A stretch of DNA of 59,915 nucleotides from CAWUIO01 sp963922455. GTDB taxonomy: Bacteria > Bacteroidota > Bacteroidia > Cytophagales > Microscillaceae. Under the pieces are notes generated by a model, which had not been told where the DNA came from, made no database searches, and worked only from the letters and a program-made list of their open reading frames with translations. The position numbers were made by a program, and so were the translations under genes. This document shows, one piece after another, positions 45,190-53,848 of the stretch (the first letter of the stretch is position 1; each line of letters starts with the position of its first letter). Where the stretch lies: contig CAWUIO010000027.1 of assembly GCA_963922455.1 (NCBI GenBank), positions 1-59,915 on the forward strand, read 5' to 3'.

Positions 45190-45319
45190 GGGGCTGCCCC
45201 CGGCGATCAAAATAAGCTGGAATAGGGGAAATACTGCCGCCGGGGTCGGGCTTTCGCTACTCGCTGCCTTTCCCCGCCAGGCCCCTACGAGCTCAGACAG
45301 GCCGCTCTATCCCTCAGCC
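45190..45319 (+). repeat. Dispersed palindromic repeat, copy 7
   Basis: Complete forward copy with head GGGGCTGCCCCCGGCG, arm CGCCGGGGTCGGGC, core TTTCGCTACTCGCTGCC, and tail ending CCGCTCTATCCCTCAGCC. It lies between the NlpC/P60 gene's 5' end and the 3' end of cydB. Confidence 0.88.
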
Positions 45320-45395
45320 TTTTGAGGAACCGAGAGCAGAAACGTATAGACCCGCACATAAGTCTCAGCTTTTGGTTTTCTTCGTCCCACTTTAC

Positions 45396-46430
45396 TTAAT
45401 AACTTGTCTCGTCCATGCGTACCTTTCCCCAAAACGTGCGATATACGATAATCGTGTATAGAAGTACCAAAGGTGCCCCAATCGCCACAAAACCCAGCAT
45501 AATTCTCAAAGACTTAGAAGAAGAAGCGGCATTGTAGACCGTGATACTGTGCTCGGGGTTTAGGGTAGACATTAGTAAAGTAGGGTATAGCTCAACGGCC
45601 GCCAAAATCAATAACAAACTAAAGGTCAAAGACGAAAATATAAAGGCTCTTTTGAAACGGCGTTTACTCACCAAACGAGGTACATTGGCAATGCTCAAAA
45701 TGGCCAAGATTGGCAAGGCAAACAAAATCGGGTAGGCCTTAAAACGATCCGACAAATGGGGATAATAAATTAGCGTGCAGAAACTTAAAATCCCAAACAA
45801 CACCACAAATAGGGCAATAGCCCGCTTGAGCAAGTACTCAACTTTCTCAAACAGCTTGTCCTCAGTCTTCAAACATAGGTACAAACCTCCATGCATGGTC
45901 ATCATAGCCAGCGTAGTTAAGCCCACTAAAATAGCAAAGGGATTAAAAAAAGAAAGATCATTGCCCTGATACTCAAAATGCGCATCCAGGGGCATCCCAA
46001 TCAAGATGTTTCCTAAGACCAGGCCCAAGGAAAAGGCCAGCATAATACTAGAGACTGAGTACACCACATCCCAGGTCTGCCGCCACCAAAGCATGGGTTC
46101 CTTACTCCGAAACTCAATCGAAATAGCCCGTAGGATGATAAAACACAAAAATAGCATAAAGGGAATGTACATAGCCGAAAAGAGCGTGGCGTACATCACC
46201 GGAAAACCAGCAAAGAGGGTTCCGCCCCCAATTACCAACCATACTTCATTTCCATCCCAAACCGGGCCAACCGCGTTTAAGGCTACACGCCGGCTTTCGT
46301 CCTGAGGAAAAAAGAGGTGCATGGCTCCCGCCCCCAGATCAAACCCATCCAAGATGGCATATCCGGAAAACACCCCGCCCACCACCAAAAACCACCAAGT
46401 AGGATAATCAATTCCCAAAAATGTAGGCAT
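45396..46430 (-). CDS. cydB: Cytochrome bd ubiquinol oxidase subunit II
   Basis: 344 aa polytopic membrane protein with about eight helices. The N-terminal motif GYAILDGFDLGAGAM and the following GPVWDGNEVWLV are hallmarks of CydB. It pairs with CydA to form the high-affinity quinol oxidase that reduces oxygen to water at low oxygen without pumping protons. It starts 26 bases after the cydA stop, so both are on one transcript. No small cydX-like frame was recognised. Confidence 0.97.
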   Translation of the reverse strand: MPTFLGIDYPTWWFLVVGGVFSGYAILDGFDLGAGAMHLFFPQDESRRVALNAVGPVWDGNEVWLVIGGGTLFAGFPVMYATLFSAMYIPFMLFLCFIILRAISIEFRSKEPMLWWRQTWDVVYSVSSIMLAFSLGLVLGNILIGMPLDAHFEYQGNDLSFFNPFAILVGLTTLAMMTMHGGLYLCLKTEDKLFEKVEYLLKRAIALFVVLFGILSFCTLIYYPHLSDRFKAYPILFALPILAILSIANVPRLVSKRRFKRAFIFSSLTFSLLLILAAVELYPTLLMSTLNPEHSITVYNAASSSKSLRIMLGFVAIGAPLVLLYTIIVYRTFWGKVRMDETSY

Positions 46431-46456
46431 ATTTTTGTTGTTTTAAAGAGGATGGA

Positions 46457-47833
46457 TTAATGAAATAAAACTGCTGAGGTATCCGATTGCCGCGGCCGAT
46501 GCCCCGTGGGACCTTCCTCATACGGACCGTGCTGAATTTTTTTACTCAGTAAGTAGATAAAAAGAGCAAAGAGTAGCACGTACAAAATGGTAAACATGAT
46601 CAAGGAAAACCAAACTTGATTGGCACTTACACTTTTAGAAAGCGCATCCGAGGTCCTTAAAAGCCCATAAACCACCCAAGGCTGCCTTCCCATTTCAGCG
46701 GTATACCAGCCAAACTGATTGGCGAGCTGGGGTAAAATAACCGAAAATACAAAGACCCAAAGTAAGGTCTTCTGTTCAAAAAGCTTTCCTCGGTACCATT
46801 GCAAACCTGCGTAAAGCGTCAAGGCAATTAAAAACAAGCCAATCCCCACCATCAAATGATAAAATTGAAAGATCGCTTGCACCGCCTGAGGACGCTCATC
46901 AGCCGGAAAAGCTTTGAGCCCTGGGATGGGTTCTTCAAAATCAAAATGAACCAAAAAACTAAGCCCCCCAGGTATGGCAGGCCCTAACACACGTTCATTT
47001 CTGGGGTCTACCCAGCCAAACAAATACATAGGAGCCACACTCAGGCTGTCATAATGCCCCTCCATTGCCGCTAACTTGGCCGGTTGATTCGTAGCCACCC
47101 CATCGGCCGAGCTATGTCCACTTGCCAATTGGGATAAAGAAAAAAGTAAAGCCACCCCCAAAGCAATCTCAAATCCTTTACGGGATAACTCAACATAGCG
47201 CCCCTTAATGATATAGTAAGCGTGGACACTCAGCACCAAAAAAGCCCCTGCCAAAAAGGCCCCAATCCAAACGTGGGTAATGCGGTCTATGCTCGAAGGA
47301 TTAAAAACCATAGCCCAAAAATCGGTAATTTCGGCCCGGGCCTCCATACCCTCACCCACGATGTGATATCCGTCGGGCGTTTGCATCCAGCTATTGGCTA
47401 CTACAATCCAAATAGCCGAAAACATGGAGCCCAAAAATACGCCAATCGTGGACAGAAAATGTATCCGGGGACTCACCCGGTTCCATCCAAATAATAAGAT
47501 CCCTAAAAAACCACTTTCTAGGGCAAAAGCAAACAAACCCTCGGCTGCCAAAGCACTGCCGAAAACATCTCCTACGTAACGGGAATACGTGGCCCAATTG
47601 GTGCCAAACTCAAACTCCATAACAATGCCCGTAGCCACCCCAATCCCAAAAGTAAGGGCAAATATTTTAATCCAAAACCGGGTTAAATGCTCATAAATAG
47701 GGTTTTTGGTGCGAAGATAAAGGCCTTCGTAAATCACGAGTAACAAGCCAAGGCCAATGCTGAGAGGAGGATAGATATAGTGAAAAGCAACTGTAAAGGC
47801 AAACTGTATGCGAGACAATATTTCAACATCCAT
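46457..47833 (-). CDS. cydA: Cytochrome bd ubiquinol oxidase subunit I
   Basis: 458 aa. It carries the three hemes and the quinol site. The heme ligand His18 lies in AFHYIYPP. Other family marks are EFGTNWATYSRYVGDVFG, ALESGFLGILLFGWNRV and GRQPWVVYGLLRT. At 458 aa it is shorter than E. coli CydA (522 aa), which suggests the short Q-loop type. It heads the cydAB operon, with a promoter and a palindrome just upstream. Confidence 0.97.
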   Translation of the reverse strand: MDVEILSRIQFAFTVAFHYIYPPLSIGLGLLLVIYEGLYLRTKNPIYEHLTRFWIKIFALTFGIGVATGIVMEFEFGTNWATYSRYVGDVFGSALAAEGLFAFALESGFLGILLFGWNRVSPRIHFLSTIGVFLGSMFSAIWIVVANSWMQTPDGYHIVGEGMEARAEITDFWAMVFNPSSIDRITHVWIGAFLAGAFLVLSVHAYYIIKGRYVELSRKGFEIALGVALLFSLSQLASGHSSADGVATNQPAKLAAMEGHYDSLSVAPMYLFGWVDPRNERVLGPAIPGGLSFLVHFDFEEPIPGLKAFPADERPQAVQAIFQFYHLMVGIGLFLIALTLYAGLQWYRGKLFEQKTLLWVFVFSVILPQLANQFGWYTAEMGRQPWVVYGLLRTSDALSKSVSANQVWFSLIMFTILYVLLFALFIYLLSKKIQHGPYEEGPTGHRPRQSDTSAVLFH

Positions 47834-47905
47834 ATAGTGTAGGTTTGGTGAAGAAAGCAGACCAAATAAAACCCATTATTTTACCTGATCTTTACACTTT
47901 CTTAA

Positions 47906-47935
47906 CAAATCTAACCGCAGAATGAATCACTAAAA
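47906..47935 (-). promoter_or_regulatory. Predicted cydAB promoter
   Basis: On the minus strand TAGATTTG (47906-47913) is an exact TAnnTTTG match. TTT lies 19 nt upstream at 47933-47935, a partial -33 element. The ATG of cydA lies about 72 nt downstream. Confidence 0.55.
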
Positions 47936-47936
47936 T

Positions 47937-47954
47937 CATACTTATTTAAGTATG
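47937..47954. promoter_or_regulatory. Perfect 8-2-8 palindrome upstream of the cydAB promoter
   Basis: CATACTTA-TT-TAAGTATG immediately upstream of the -33 region. Position and symmetry fit an operator for a dimeric regulator, for example an Fnr/Crp or redox-type activator. The half-site does not match the classical Fnr box TTGAT. Confidence 0.5.
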
Positions 47955-48010
47955 TAAATGGGATGATCTATGGCCAAGCCAATAGGAGAATTGAAAAATG
48001 GATTAATTGC

Positions 48011-48691
48011 TTAGCGCTGAGCAATTACAATATACTGGTAGGGCAGCAGGTTTTCAGCAATTTTAAACTTCCGAAACCCGGCTTCTTCCAATTCTTTTTG
48101 AACAAGCTCATACGCTATTTTCATCTTGACGGGCGGCCCTACCGGAGCTTCTTTTTTAAAAAAGTCAAGCACGATGAGCTGGCCTTCGGGTTTAAGGCCT
48201 TGGGCTACTTGACGGAAGTATTTAGGCCGGTCTTGGATGTGATGATAGACATCACATAGGAAAACCTTATCCACTTCTTCCTTCTCCAACCCAGGAGCGT
48301 CCATGGGGATTTTACGAATTTCTATAGAACCTCCACCTATATCAGCGGTGTCCACTCGGGTTTTTACATAGTCTAAAAAGCGTGGATCCACATCGGCCGC
48401 AATGACTTGGGCCCCGGCCCGGGCCATCCGGACACTAAAATAACCCGTGCCACAGCCAATATCCATGACCCTCTTGCCCTGCCAGTCGCCTATAAACCCT
48501 AACACTTGATCGGGTTTTTGCCAGGCACTCCGCTCCGGCGACTCAAAATTGGCTACCAATTCCTCAAAAGGCTTTTGGTTCATATGGGCATTGGCATCTC
48601 CGTGGTCTTGGTGTTGCGGGCTTTCACAGGCCGTAATAAAAATAGCAATCAGAAGGGTAAGCGTACAGTACGAAGCAGAAATTCGGATCAT
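48011..48691 (-). CDS. Class I SAM methyltransferase with lipoprotein-type signal
   Basis: 226 aa from the ATG at 48691 (the upstream TTG at 48700 is less likely). The N-terminus SYCTLTLLIAIFITAC looks like a lipoprotein signal with the lipobox Cys at about residue 22. A methyltransferase fold follows: motif I VMDIGCGTGYFSVRMA, the acidic ADVDP at the end of the second strand, and FLCDVYHHI. Such enzymes need SAM, which is cytosolic, so an exported location is odd. Close relatives in Bacteroidota with the same layout exist as far as I recall. Substrate unknown. It lies 177 bp upstream of cydA. Confidence 0.82.
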   Translation of the reverse strand: MIRISASYCTLTLLIAIFITACESPQHQDHGDANAHMNQKPFEELVANFESPERSAWQKPDQVLGFIGDWQGKRVMDIGCGTGYFSVRMARAGAQVIAADVDPRFLDYVKTRVDTADIGGGSIEIRKIPMDAPGLEKEEVDKVFLCDVYHHIQDRPKYFRQVAQGLKPEGQLIVLDFFKKEAPVGPPVKMKIAYELVQKELEEAGFRKFKIAENLLPYQYIVIAQR

Positions 48692-48722
48692 AACAAGCAA
48701 AAAGTTTGACGGCCCGATAATA

Positions 48723-48760
48723 CTAAAAAAACCTTGAAGAGCCTAGGCCCTCCAAGGTTT
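48723..48760 (-). terminator. Terminator after tRNA-Arg
   Basis: On the minus strand AACCTTGGAG pairs with CTTCAAGGTT, with an inner GGCCTAGGC hairpin, followed by Ts (complement of 48724-48730). It starts directly after the tRNA. Confidence 0.8.
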
Positions 48761-48761
48761 G

Positions 48762-48835
48762 TGCACGCGGAAGGATTCGAACCCTCAACCCTCAGAGCCG
48801 AAATCTGATGCGCTATCCAGTTGCGCCACGCGTGC
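48762..48835 (-). tRNA. tRNA-Arg (anticodon TCG)
   Basis: Minus-strand 74-nt cloverleaf: acceptor GCACGCG/CGCGTGC, D-stem GCGC/GCGC, anticodon stem TCAGA/TCTGA with the loop TTTCGGC (anticodon TCG), T-stem GAGGG/CCTTC with TTCGAAT loop, discriminator A. CCA is not encoded. The reading of the anticodon comes from counting the loop by eye. Confidence 0.92.
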
Positions 48836-48890
48836 GGGATTTTTAGGAATGCAAATATAGATAAAAAATCGGATTTGCTCCCAAATTTTT

Positions 48891-50504
48891 TTATATGTCT
48901 TTCCAGTGCGTGCTTTTACTGAGCACAGACTCCCGGCCTAAACCTCCTAGATAATCACAATGGAGCATATGCTCCATGCCCTCGAAGGCTACGGCTGCTT
49001 TTTGGTAGCCAAAGGTGTTTTCCAAGGTTTGCGCATTATTCGTGTCGGAGATGCCCATTTCCACATCGTGCATCATCAATTGGCAAGGGTGCTCATACCC
49101 GCAAGCGTGGGTCATTTGTAAGACCTCTTTGCGATAAGCCAACATGTAGTTATGAAAGCGAGAGGCTTTGTTCTCGGGGTTGAGCCCACTTTGCAACCAT
49201 TTCTTTTGGGTAGCCACTCCCGCCGGGCAGGTGTTGGTATGGCAAATCTGGGCCTGGATACAACCAATCGAGAGCATCGCCTCCCGGGCTACTTGGATTA
49301 AATCGGCTCCCATGGCAAAGGCCATCATGGTTTTGGCCGGAAAACCTAAACGCCCGGAGGCTACAAAGACGACCCTATCGGTAAGGCCCCGCTCGAGAAA
49401 TATTTTATAAACATCGGTAAAGGCATAGGTAAAAGGCAAGGATACGTGGTCGGCAAAAGAATGGGGAGCGGCCCCGGTACCCCCTTCGCCCCCGTCGATG
49501 GTGATAAAATCAGGGCCGTGACCTGTTTCCACCATACGGTCGGCCAATTCTTTCCAGTATTCCAGTCTACCTACGGCTGCTTTAAATCCCACCGGCAATC
49601 CGGTTTTATCGGCAATCTCTTCAATAAAATCCATCATTTCGGGTACATTGCCGAAGGCACTGTGCGAAGCAGGCGATAAAACATCTTTTCCCATTTCAAT
49701 ACCCCGAATGTCGGCAATTTCTTGGGTAATCTTGGAGGCCGGCAAGATTCCTCCTTTCCCGGGCTTGGCTCCCTGAGAAACTTTAATCTCTACGGCCCGG
49801 ATAAAAGGATTTTGCTGGACTAACTCAACCATCTTTTCCATAGAGAAATTTCCCTGATCGTCTCTCACCCCAAAGTACCCCGTCCCAAAGTGGAACATCA
49901 CATCGGCGCCGGTGGCGTGATAGGGCGAGAGGCTGCCTTCTCCGGTATTGTGATAGCAACCACTGGTCTTTGCTCCCTTATTCAAGGCGAGTATCGCATT
50001 TTTAGACAAAGAGCCAAAACTCATAGCTGAGATATTGGCTATCGAGAAGGGGCGGTAGGGGCGCTTGCGTTTATTATAAGCCCCCATGGCCTTGGCACAG
50101 GGCAGAAAATAAGGATCTTGGGCATTGGGGTGCTCTGGTCCGGGTTTGTAAGCAAATAGGGCGGGGTTTATAAAAATGTGCCCCGGAGCATAAATATCTT
50201 TGTCGGTACCAAAACCTTCGTAGTTGTTTTGCCTCTTGGCCGAAGCATAGACCCAAGAACGCTCGCTACGGTTAAAAGGAAGCTCTTCCCGGTTGTTGGC
50301 TACAATATACTGTCGGAGTTCCGGACCAATCGATTCAAGGAAATAGCGCAAGCGTCCTACAACCGGAAAATTATGCTTGATGGTTTGACGTTTATTTGTG
50401 ACATCTCGGATGAACATGTACAGGATCCAAATAGGAAGTAAAACCAGCAAGAGGTGCAATAATTTTAGTTCCCCGTCAAAGATGGAATCAATAAACTCTA
50501 TCAT
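48891..50504 (-). CDS. FMN-binding glutamate synthase family protein
   Basis: 537 aa. One N-terminal hydrophobic segment (LLHLLLVLLPIWILYMFI, residues 14-31) suggests membrane attachment. The rest equals the FMN/synthase domain of GltB, with FSIANISAMSFGSLS, NTGEGSLSPYH, EIKVSQGAKPGKGG, ITIDGGEGGTGAAP, VASGRLGFP and the Cys cluster IGCIQAQICHTNTCP. The glutaminase domain of full glutamate synthase is missing, so the true substrate of this stand-alone family is uncertain. Its 5' end faces the second ECF sigma gene across 210-230 bp. Confidence 0.9.
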   Translation of the reverse strand: MIEFIDSIFDGELKLLHLLLVLLPIWILYMFIRDVTNKRQTIKHNFPVVGRLRYFLESIGPELRQYIVANNREELPFNRSERSWVYASAKRQNNYEGFGTDKDIYAPGHIFINPALFAYKPGPEHPNAQDPYFLPCAKAMGAYNKRKRPYRPFSIANISAMSFGSLSKNAILALNKGAKTSGCYHNTGEGSLSPYHATGADVMFHFGTGYFGVRDDQGNFSMEKMVELVQQNPFIRAVEIKVSQGAKPGKGGILPASKITQEIADIRGIEMGKDVLSPASHSAFGNVPEMMDFIEEIADKTGLPVGFKAAVGRLEYWKELADRMVETGHGPDFITIDGGEGGTGAAPHSFADHVSLPFTYAFTDVYKIFLERGLTDRVVFVASGRLGFPAKTMMAFAMGADLIQVAREAMLSIGCIQAQICHTNTCPAGVATQKKWLQSGLNPENKASRFHNYMLAYRKEVLQMTHACGYEHPCQLMMHDVEMGISDTNNAQTLENTFGYQKAAVAFEGMEHMLHCDYLGGLGRESVLSKSTHWKDI

Positions 50505-50737
50505 AATGTCGTATTATTTTTTGTAAGCTTTTAATAAAAAGATAGGATATAACGCGGTTTGTGTGCCTTTGCAAGATAATACTTTCTCTTGGAATTTTAT
50601 TATTTAGCAAAGTCGCCTGTATTACAAAAACAGAAATAAAGAAAATTGATAAAATTTCGTTAAACCTAAAAAAAAGAATTAAAGAAGTGTAATCCTAGGG
50701 AGCGTTTAGCTACTAATGAAAAAAAGCATCAAAGTCT

Positions 50738-51238
50738 TTGGAAGCAAAATTTGTTGAAATAATCCAGCAGAATCAAGGTATTATTCACAAGGTCTGTGCC
50801 ATGTACGTAGATGGAGAAGAGGACCGAAGGGATCTCTTTCAGGAAATCGTTCTCCAACTTTGGAAGTCGTATCCCAAATTTCGGGGTGAGGCCAAAGTTA
50901 GCACGTGGATGTACCGGGTAGCCCTGAATACGGCCATCTCCCATTATCGGAAAAAACGCAAAAGGCCCCAAAAATCAGAGCTCTCCGACTCGGTCTACCG
51001 GATTGCCGATACCGAATATGATTATGCTTATGAAGAAAAATTAAAAATCCTGAGAGATGCCATTGAGCAACTCAATAAAGTGGAGAAGGCGATCCTCATG
51101 CTTTATCTCGAAGATAAAGACTATGCCGAAATAGCCGAAACCGTAGGGATTACTCAAAATTATGTACGGGTTAGGATGAACCGTATCAAAAATAAATTGA
51201 AACAAATATTGAATAAACCACAATATGGAACTGCATGA
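50738..51238 (+). CDS. ECF-family sigma factor with start at a poly-A tract
   Basis: 166 aa from a TTG. Region 2 reads DLFQEIVLQLWKSYPKF then WMYRVALNTAISHYRKK. Region 4 reads NKVEKAILMLYLEDKDYAEIAETVGITQNYVRVRMNRIK. No in-frame ATG precedes this; the frame opens after a TGA at 50717. An ATG at 50716 followed by seven As (50719-50725) would read straight into the sigma frame if one A were missing, giving MKKASKSLEAKF. So the true start may depend on slippage or a base error. It overlaps the next gene by 14 bases. Confidence 0.9.
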   Translation: MEAKFVEIIQQNQGIIHKVCAMYVDGEEDRRDLFQEIVLQLWKSYPKFRGEAKVSTWMYRVALNTAISHYRKKRKRPQKSELSDSVYRIADTEYDYAYEEKLKILRDAIEQLNKVEKAILMLYLEDKDYAEIAETVGITQNYVRVRMNRIKNKLKQILNKPQYGTA

Positions 51239-51857
51239 GCTAAAATCCATCTGGAAAGAGATATCCGAGGAACACTTGCCCCAAAAACAAGTAGCCTCCT
51301 CGGAAATCCGTAAAATGCTGAAAGGAAAGACCCAAAATGCTGTTTCCAAAATTAATAGAAGCATTCAGTTAGAAGGAGGGCTCATGATCGCTATGATCCT
51401 GGCCTTCTCCCTCAATAGTTTATTCGGGTCTTTAAACCTCTTTGAAAAGAGTTTGTCGGCGGTCATTATGCTGATGTGCCTAGGCTTTTCGGCTTTGTAC
51501 TGGGTCAAATACCGGCGCATCAATCAGATCGAGATACATACCCATAACCTAAAAACCTCCCTAGAGCAGTTAATAGGCATTTTGGATAGCTTTTTTACGT
51601 TTTACAAAAGCATAAGTTATTATTTAATTCCTTTTAGTTATCTCATCGGGTTTTTGTACGGCTTTTCCCTCGCCTCTGATGGGGATATGCTTGAGACCTT
51701 AATGCGATGGGAAGTCCTCCTGTTATCCTTGCTAATGTCGGTGCTTGTCATTGCTTTATACTGGCCCGTGTGCAAATGGTTTTCCAAAAAACTATACGGA
51801 AATTATCTGGATGAATTGAAGAACTGCCTCCAAGAACTGGAAGAAGTACCTGTATAA
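51225..51857 (+). CDS. Membrane protein, putative anti-sigma partner
   Basis: 210 aa. A short N-terminal cytosolic part (MELHELKSIWKEISEEHL) is followed by about four hydrophobic segments (LMIAMILAFSLNSLF, SAVIMLMCLGFSALYW, YLIPFSYLIGFLYGF, LLSLLMSVLVIALYW). The ATG lies within the end of the sigma gene, so the two are coupled, which suggests a membrane-bound regulator of that sigma factor. No named family was recognised and no ZAS-type His/Cys motif is seen. Confidence 0.75.
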   Translation: MELHELKSIWKEISEEHLPQKQVASSEIRKMLKGKTQNAVSKINRSIQLEGGLMIAMILAFSLNSLFGSLNLFEKSLSAVIMLMCLGFSALYWVKYRRINQIEIHTHNLKTSLEQLIGILDSFFTFYKSISYYLIPFSYLIGFLYGFSLASDGDMLETLMRWEVLLLSLLMSVLVIALYWPVCKWFSKKLYGNYLDELKNCLQELEEVPV

Positions 51858-51870
51858 TACAGCTTCTTTG

Positions 51871-52001
51871 GCTTAGGGATGGAGCGGCCTGTTTGAGCTC
51901 GTCTAGGCCCTGCGGGCAAAGGCAGCGAGTAGCGAGAGCCCGGCCCGCGCCGGTAGATTAGGACAAGCCGTCACTATCTTTTTTGGCGCGGGCAAGCCCC
52001 T
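51871..52001 (-). repeat. Dispersed palindromic repeat, copy 8 (GCGC variant)
   Basis: Inverted copy: tail GGCTTAGGGATGGAGCGGCC, core GCGAGTAGCGAGAGCCC, arm GGCCCGCGCC and head GGCGCGGGCAAGCCCC. Like copy 4 its arms are GCGC-rich and the tail has CTTAGGG. It lies between the anti-sigma gene and the amidohydrolase gene. Confidence 0.85.
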
Positions 52002-52132
52002 ATTGTATAAATACAAGAGGTCAGCGCTTGCCCAAGCGACATCCTGGCTAATTTCATAAGAGACTTGCCCTGCCAACCAATTTGTCGTATTTTCCAGATC
52101 ATTATAAAAATCCATAAGATAAATCCGACCTT

Positions 52133-53752
52133 ATGAAAACTCGTAAAAATATCTTTTTGGCAAGTGGTCTCTATATACTTATTTTACTTTGTCCTTTTCT
52201 TGGAAATGCCCAAAGCCAGGAAGTACCCCGCTCTCCCGAAAGGGCCGAAGGAGCTGGGCCTTTTAAACGCATGATCATCCGAGGGGTAAACCTCATCCCG
52301 GGGAGTGGGTCACCCATGTTGGGGCCCGTAGACGTGGTGGTAGAGCAAGACCGTATTGCCCGGGTTCAAGTGGTGGGCAACCCCAATGCACCTATTAACC
52401 CCGATCGCCGCCCCCAGGCCGAAGCCGGGGATACCGTTATAGAAGCCGAAGGGATGTATATGCTCCCCGGCTTTGTCGATATGCACGGCCATATCGGAGG
52501 CCGCTCGCAAGGCACCACAGCCGAATATGTTTTTAAGCTCTGGCTGGGCCACGGGGTAACGACCGTACGCGAACCCGGCAGTTTTAACGGACTGGAATGG
52601 ACCCTGGACCACCAAAAACGCAGCCGGGAAAATACCATTACGGCCCCCCGGATTGTCTCTTACCTGGGTTTTGGCATGGGAAGTGACGAACCCATGAGCA
52701 GCCCGGCGATTGCCCGGAAGTGGGTGCAAGATATAGCGGCTAAGGGAGCCAATGGCATTAAGTTTTTTGGGGCTAGGCCGGATATTATGGAAGCAGCCCT
52801 CGATGAAGCCAAAAAGCTAGGCCTAGGCTCGGCTTGTCACCACGCCCAGACCGACGTGGCCTGGCTCAATGTGCTCAATACGGCCCGCTTGGGACTCACC
52901 ACGATGGAGCACTGGTATGGCCTGCCTGAGGCACTTTTTGAAGATAAAACGATACAACACTACCCCCTGGACTATAATTACCAAAACGAGCAAGACCGCT
53001 TCCGAGAAGCTGGCAATCTTTGGAAACAAGCCGCCAAACCCTATTCTGATCACTGGAATGCGGTCATGGATGAGCTGATCAAGCTAGATTTTACCATCGA
53101 TCCTACCTTCAATATTTATGAGGCCAACCGGGACCTGATGCGGGCCCGCCGGGCCGAATGGCACGAGGAGTATACCCTTCCTTCCCTTTGGGAGTTTTAC
53201 CAACCCAGCCGCATATCCCACGGTTCGTATTGGCACTCCTGGGGTACCGAAGAAGAAGTAAACTGGAAGCAGAATTACCAATTGTGGATGACCTTTGTCA
53301 ACGAATATAAAAACCGGGGCGGGCGGGTGACCACCGGTTCTGATTCGGGTTTTATCTTTCAACTTTACGGGTTTGCCTTTATCCGCGAACTGGAATTACT
53401 GCGCGAAGCCGGTTTCCATCCTCTTGAAGTGATTCGGGCCGCTACCTTAAAAGGAGCCGAGGCCCTTCAAATGGATTCTGAGATTGGGAGTATTGAAGTG
53501 GGCAAAAAAGCCGATATGATCCTATTGGAAGCCAATCCCCTGGAAAATTTAAAGAGGCTTTACGGTACGGGCACCATCGAGCTCAATGAGGAAAATGAAG
53601 CAGTCCGGGTCGGGGGCGTGCAGTATACCATCAAAGACGGGATTATTTACGATGCCAAGCAATTACTGGAGGATGTGAAAAATATTGTAGCCAAGGTCAA
53701 AGGGGAAGAAAACTACACCATTACCCAACCGGGCATGGAGCCTAAAAATTAA
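52133..53752 (+). CDS. Exported amidohydrolase
   Basis: 539 aa with a signal peptide (cleavage after GNAQ, about residue 26). The metal-dependent amidohydrolase fold is clear: GFVDMHGHIGG gives the first metal pair (His118, His120), a Lys near 210 in GIKFFGARPD may be the carboxylated bridge, followed by CHHAQ (His236-237), TTMEHW (His260) and TTGSDSGF (Asp404). The C-terminal EIGSIEVGKKADMILLE is the typical small beta-domain. It could be an imidazolonepropionase-like or dipeptidase-like periplasmic enzyme; the substrate cannot be told. It is single, and convergent with Uma2. Confidence 0.9.
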   Translation: MKTRKNIFLASGLYILILLCPFLGNAQSQEVPRSPERAEGAGPFKRMIIRGVNLIPGSGSPMLGPVDVVVEQDRIARVQVVGNPNAPINPDRRPQAEAGDTVIEAEGMYMLPGFVDMHGHIGGRSQGTTAEYVFKLWLGHGVTTVREPGSFNGLEWTLDHQKRSRENTITAPRIVSYLGFGMGSDEPMSSPAIARKWVQDIAAKGANGIKFFGARPDIMEAALDEAKKLGLGSACHHAQTDVAWLNVLNTARLGLTTMEHWYGLPEALFEDKTIQHYPLDYNYQNEQDRFREAGNLWKQAAKPYSDHWNAVMDELIKLDFTIDPTFNIYEANRDLMRARRAEWHEEYTLPSLWEFYQPSRISHGSYWHSWGTEEEVNWKQNYQLWMTFVNEYKNRGGRVTTGSDSGFIFQLYGFAFIRELELLREAGFHPLEVIRAATLKGAEALQMDSEIGSIEVGKKADMILLEANPLENLKRLYGTGTIELNEENEAVRVGGVQYTIKDGIIYDAKQLLEDVKNIVAKVKGEENYTITQPGMEPKN

Positions 53753-53753
53753 G

Positions 53754-53845
53754 TGGGGCTGCCCTCCTCCTCTCCGCGCTTGAGCCTGCCCAGAGAGGAG
53801 GGGCCGGGCTGGTTTTGTGGGGGGGAGAATGGAGGGCAGCCCCCA
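53754..53845. repeat. Large imperfect inverted repeat between convergent genes
   Basis: TGGGGCTGCCCTCC (53754-53767) and GGAGGGCAGCCCCCA (53831-53845) are near-perfect arms enclosing 63 bp with a second GGGCCGGGCTGG element. The outer GGGGCTGCCC resembles the head of the dispersed repeat family but the tail and core are missing. It may be a relative or remnant, and may also act as a two-way terminator. Confidence 0.65.
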
Positions 53846-53848
53846 TGC

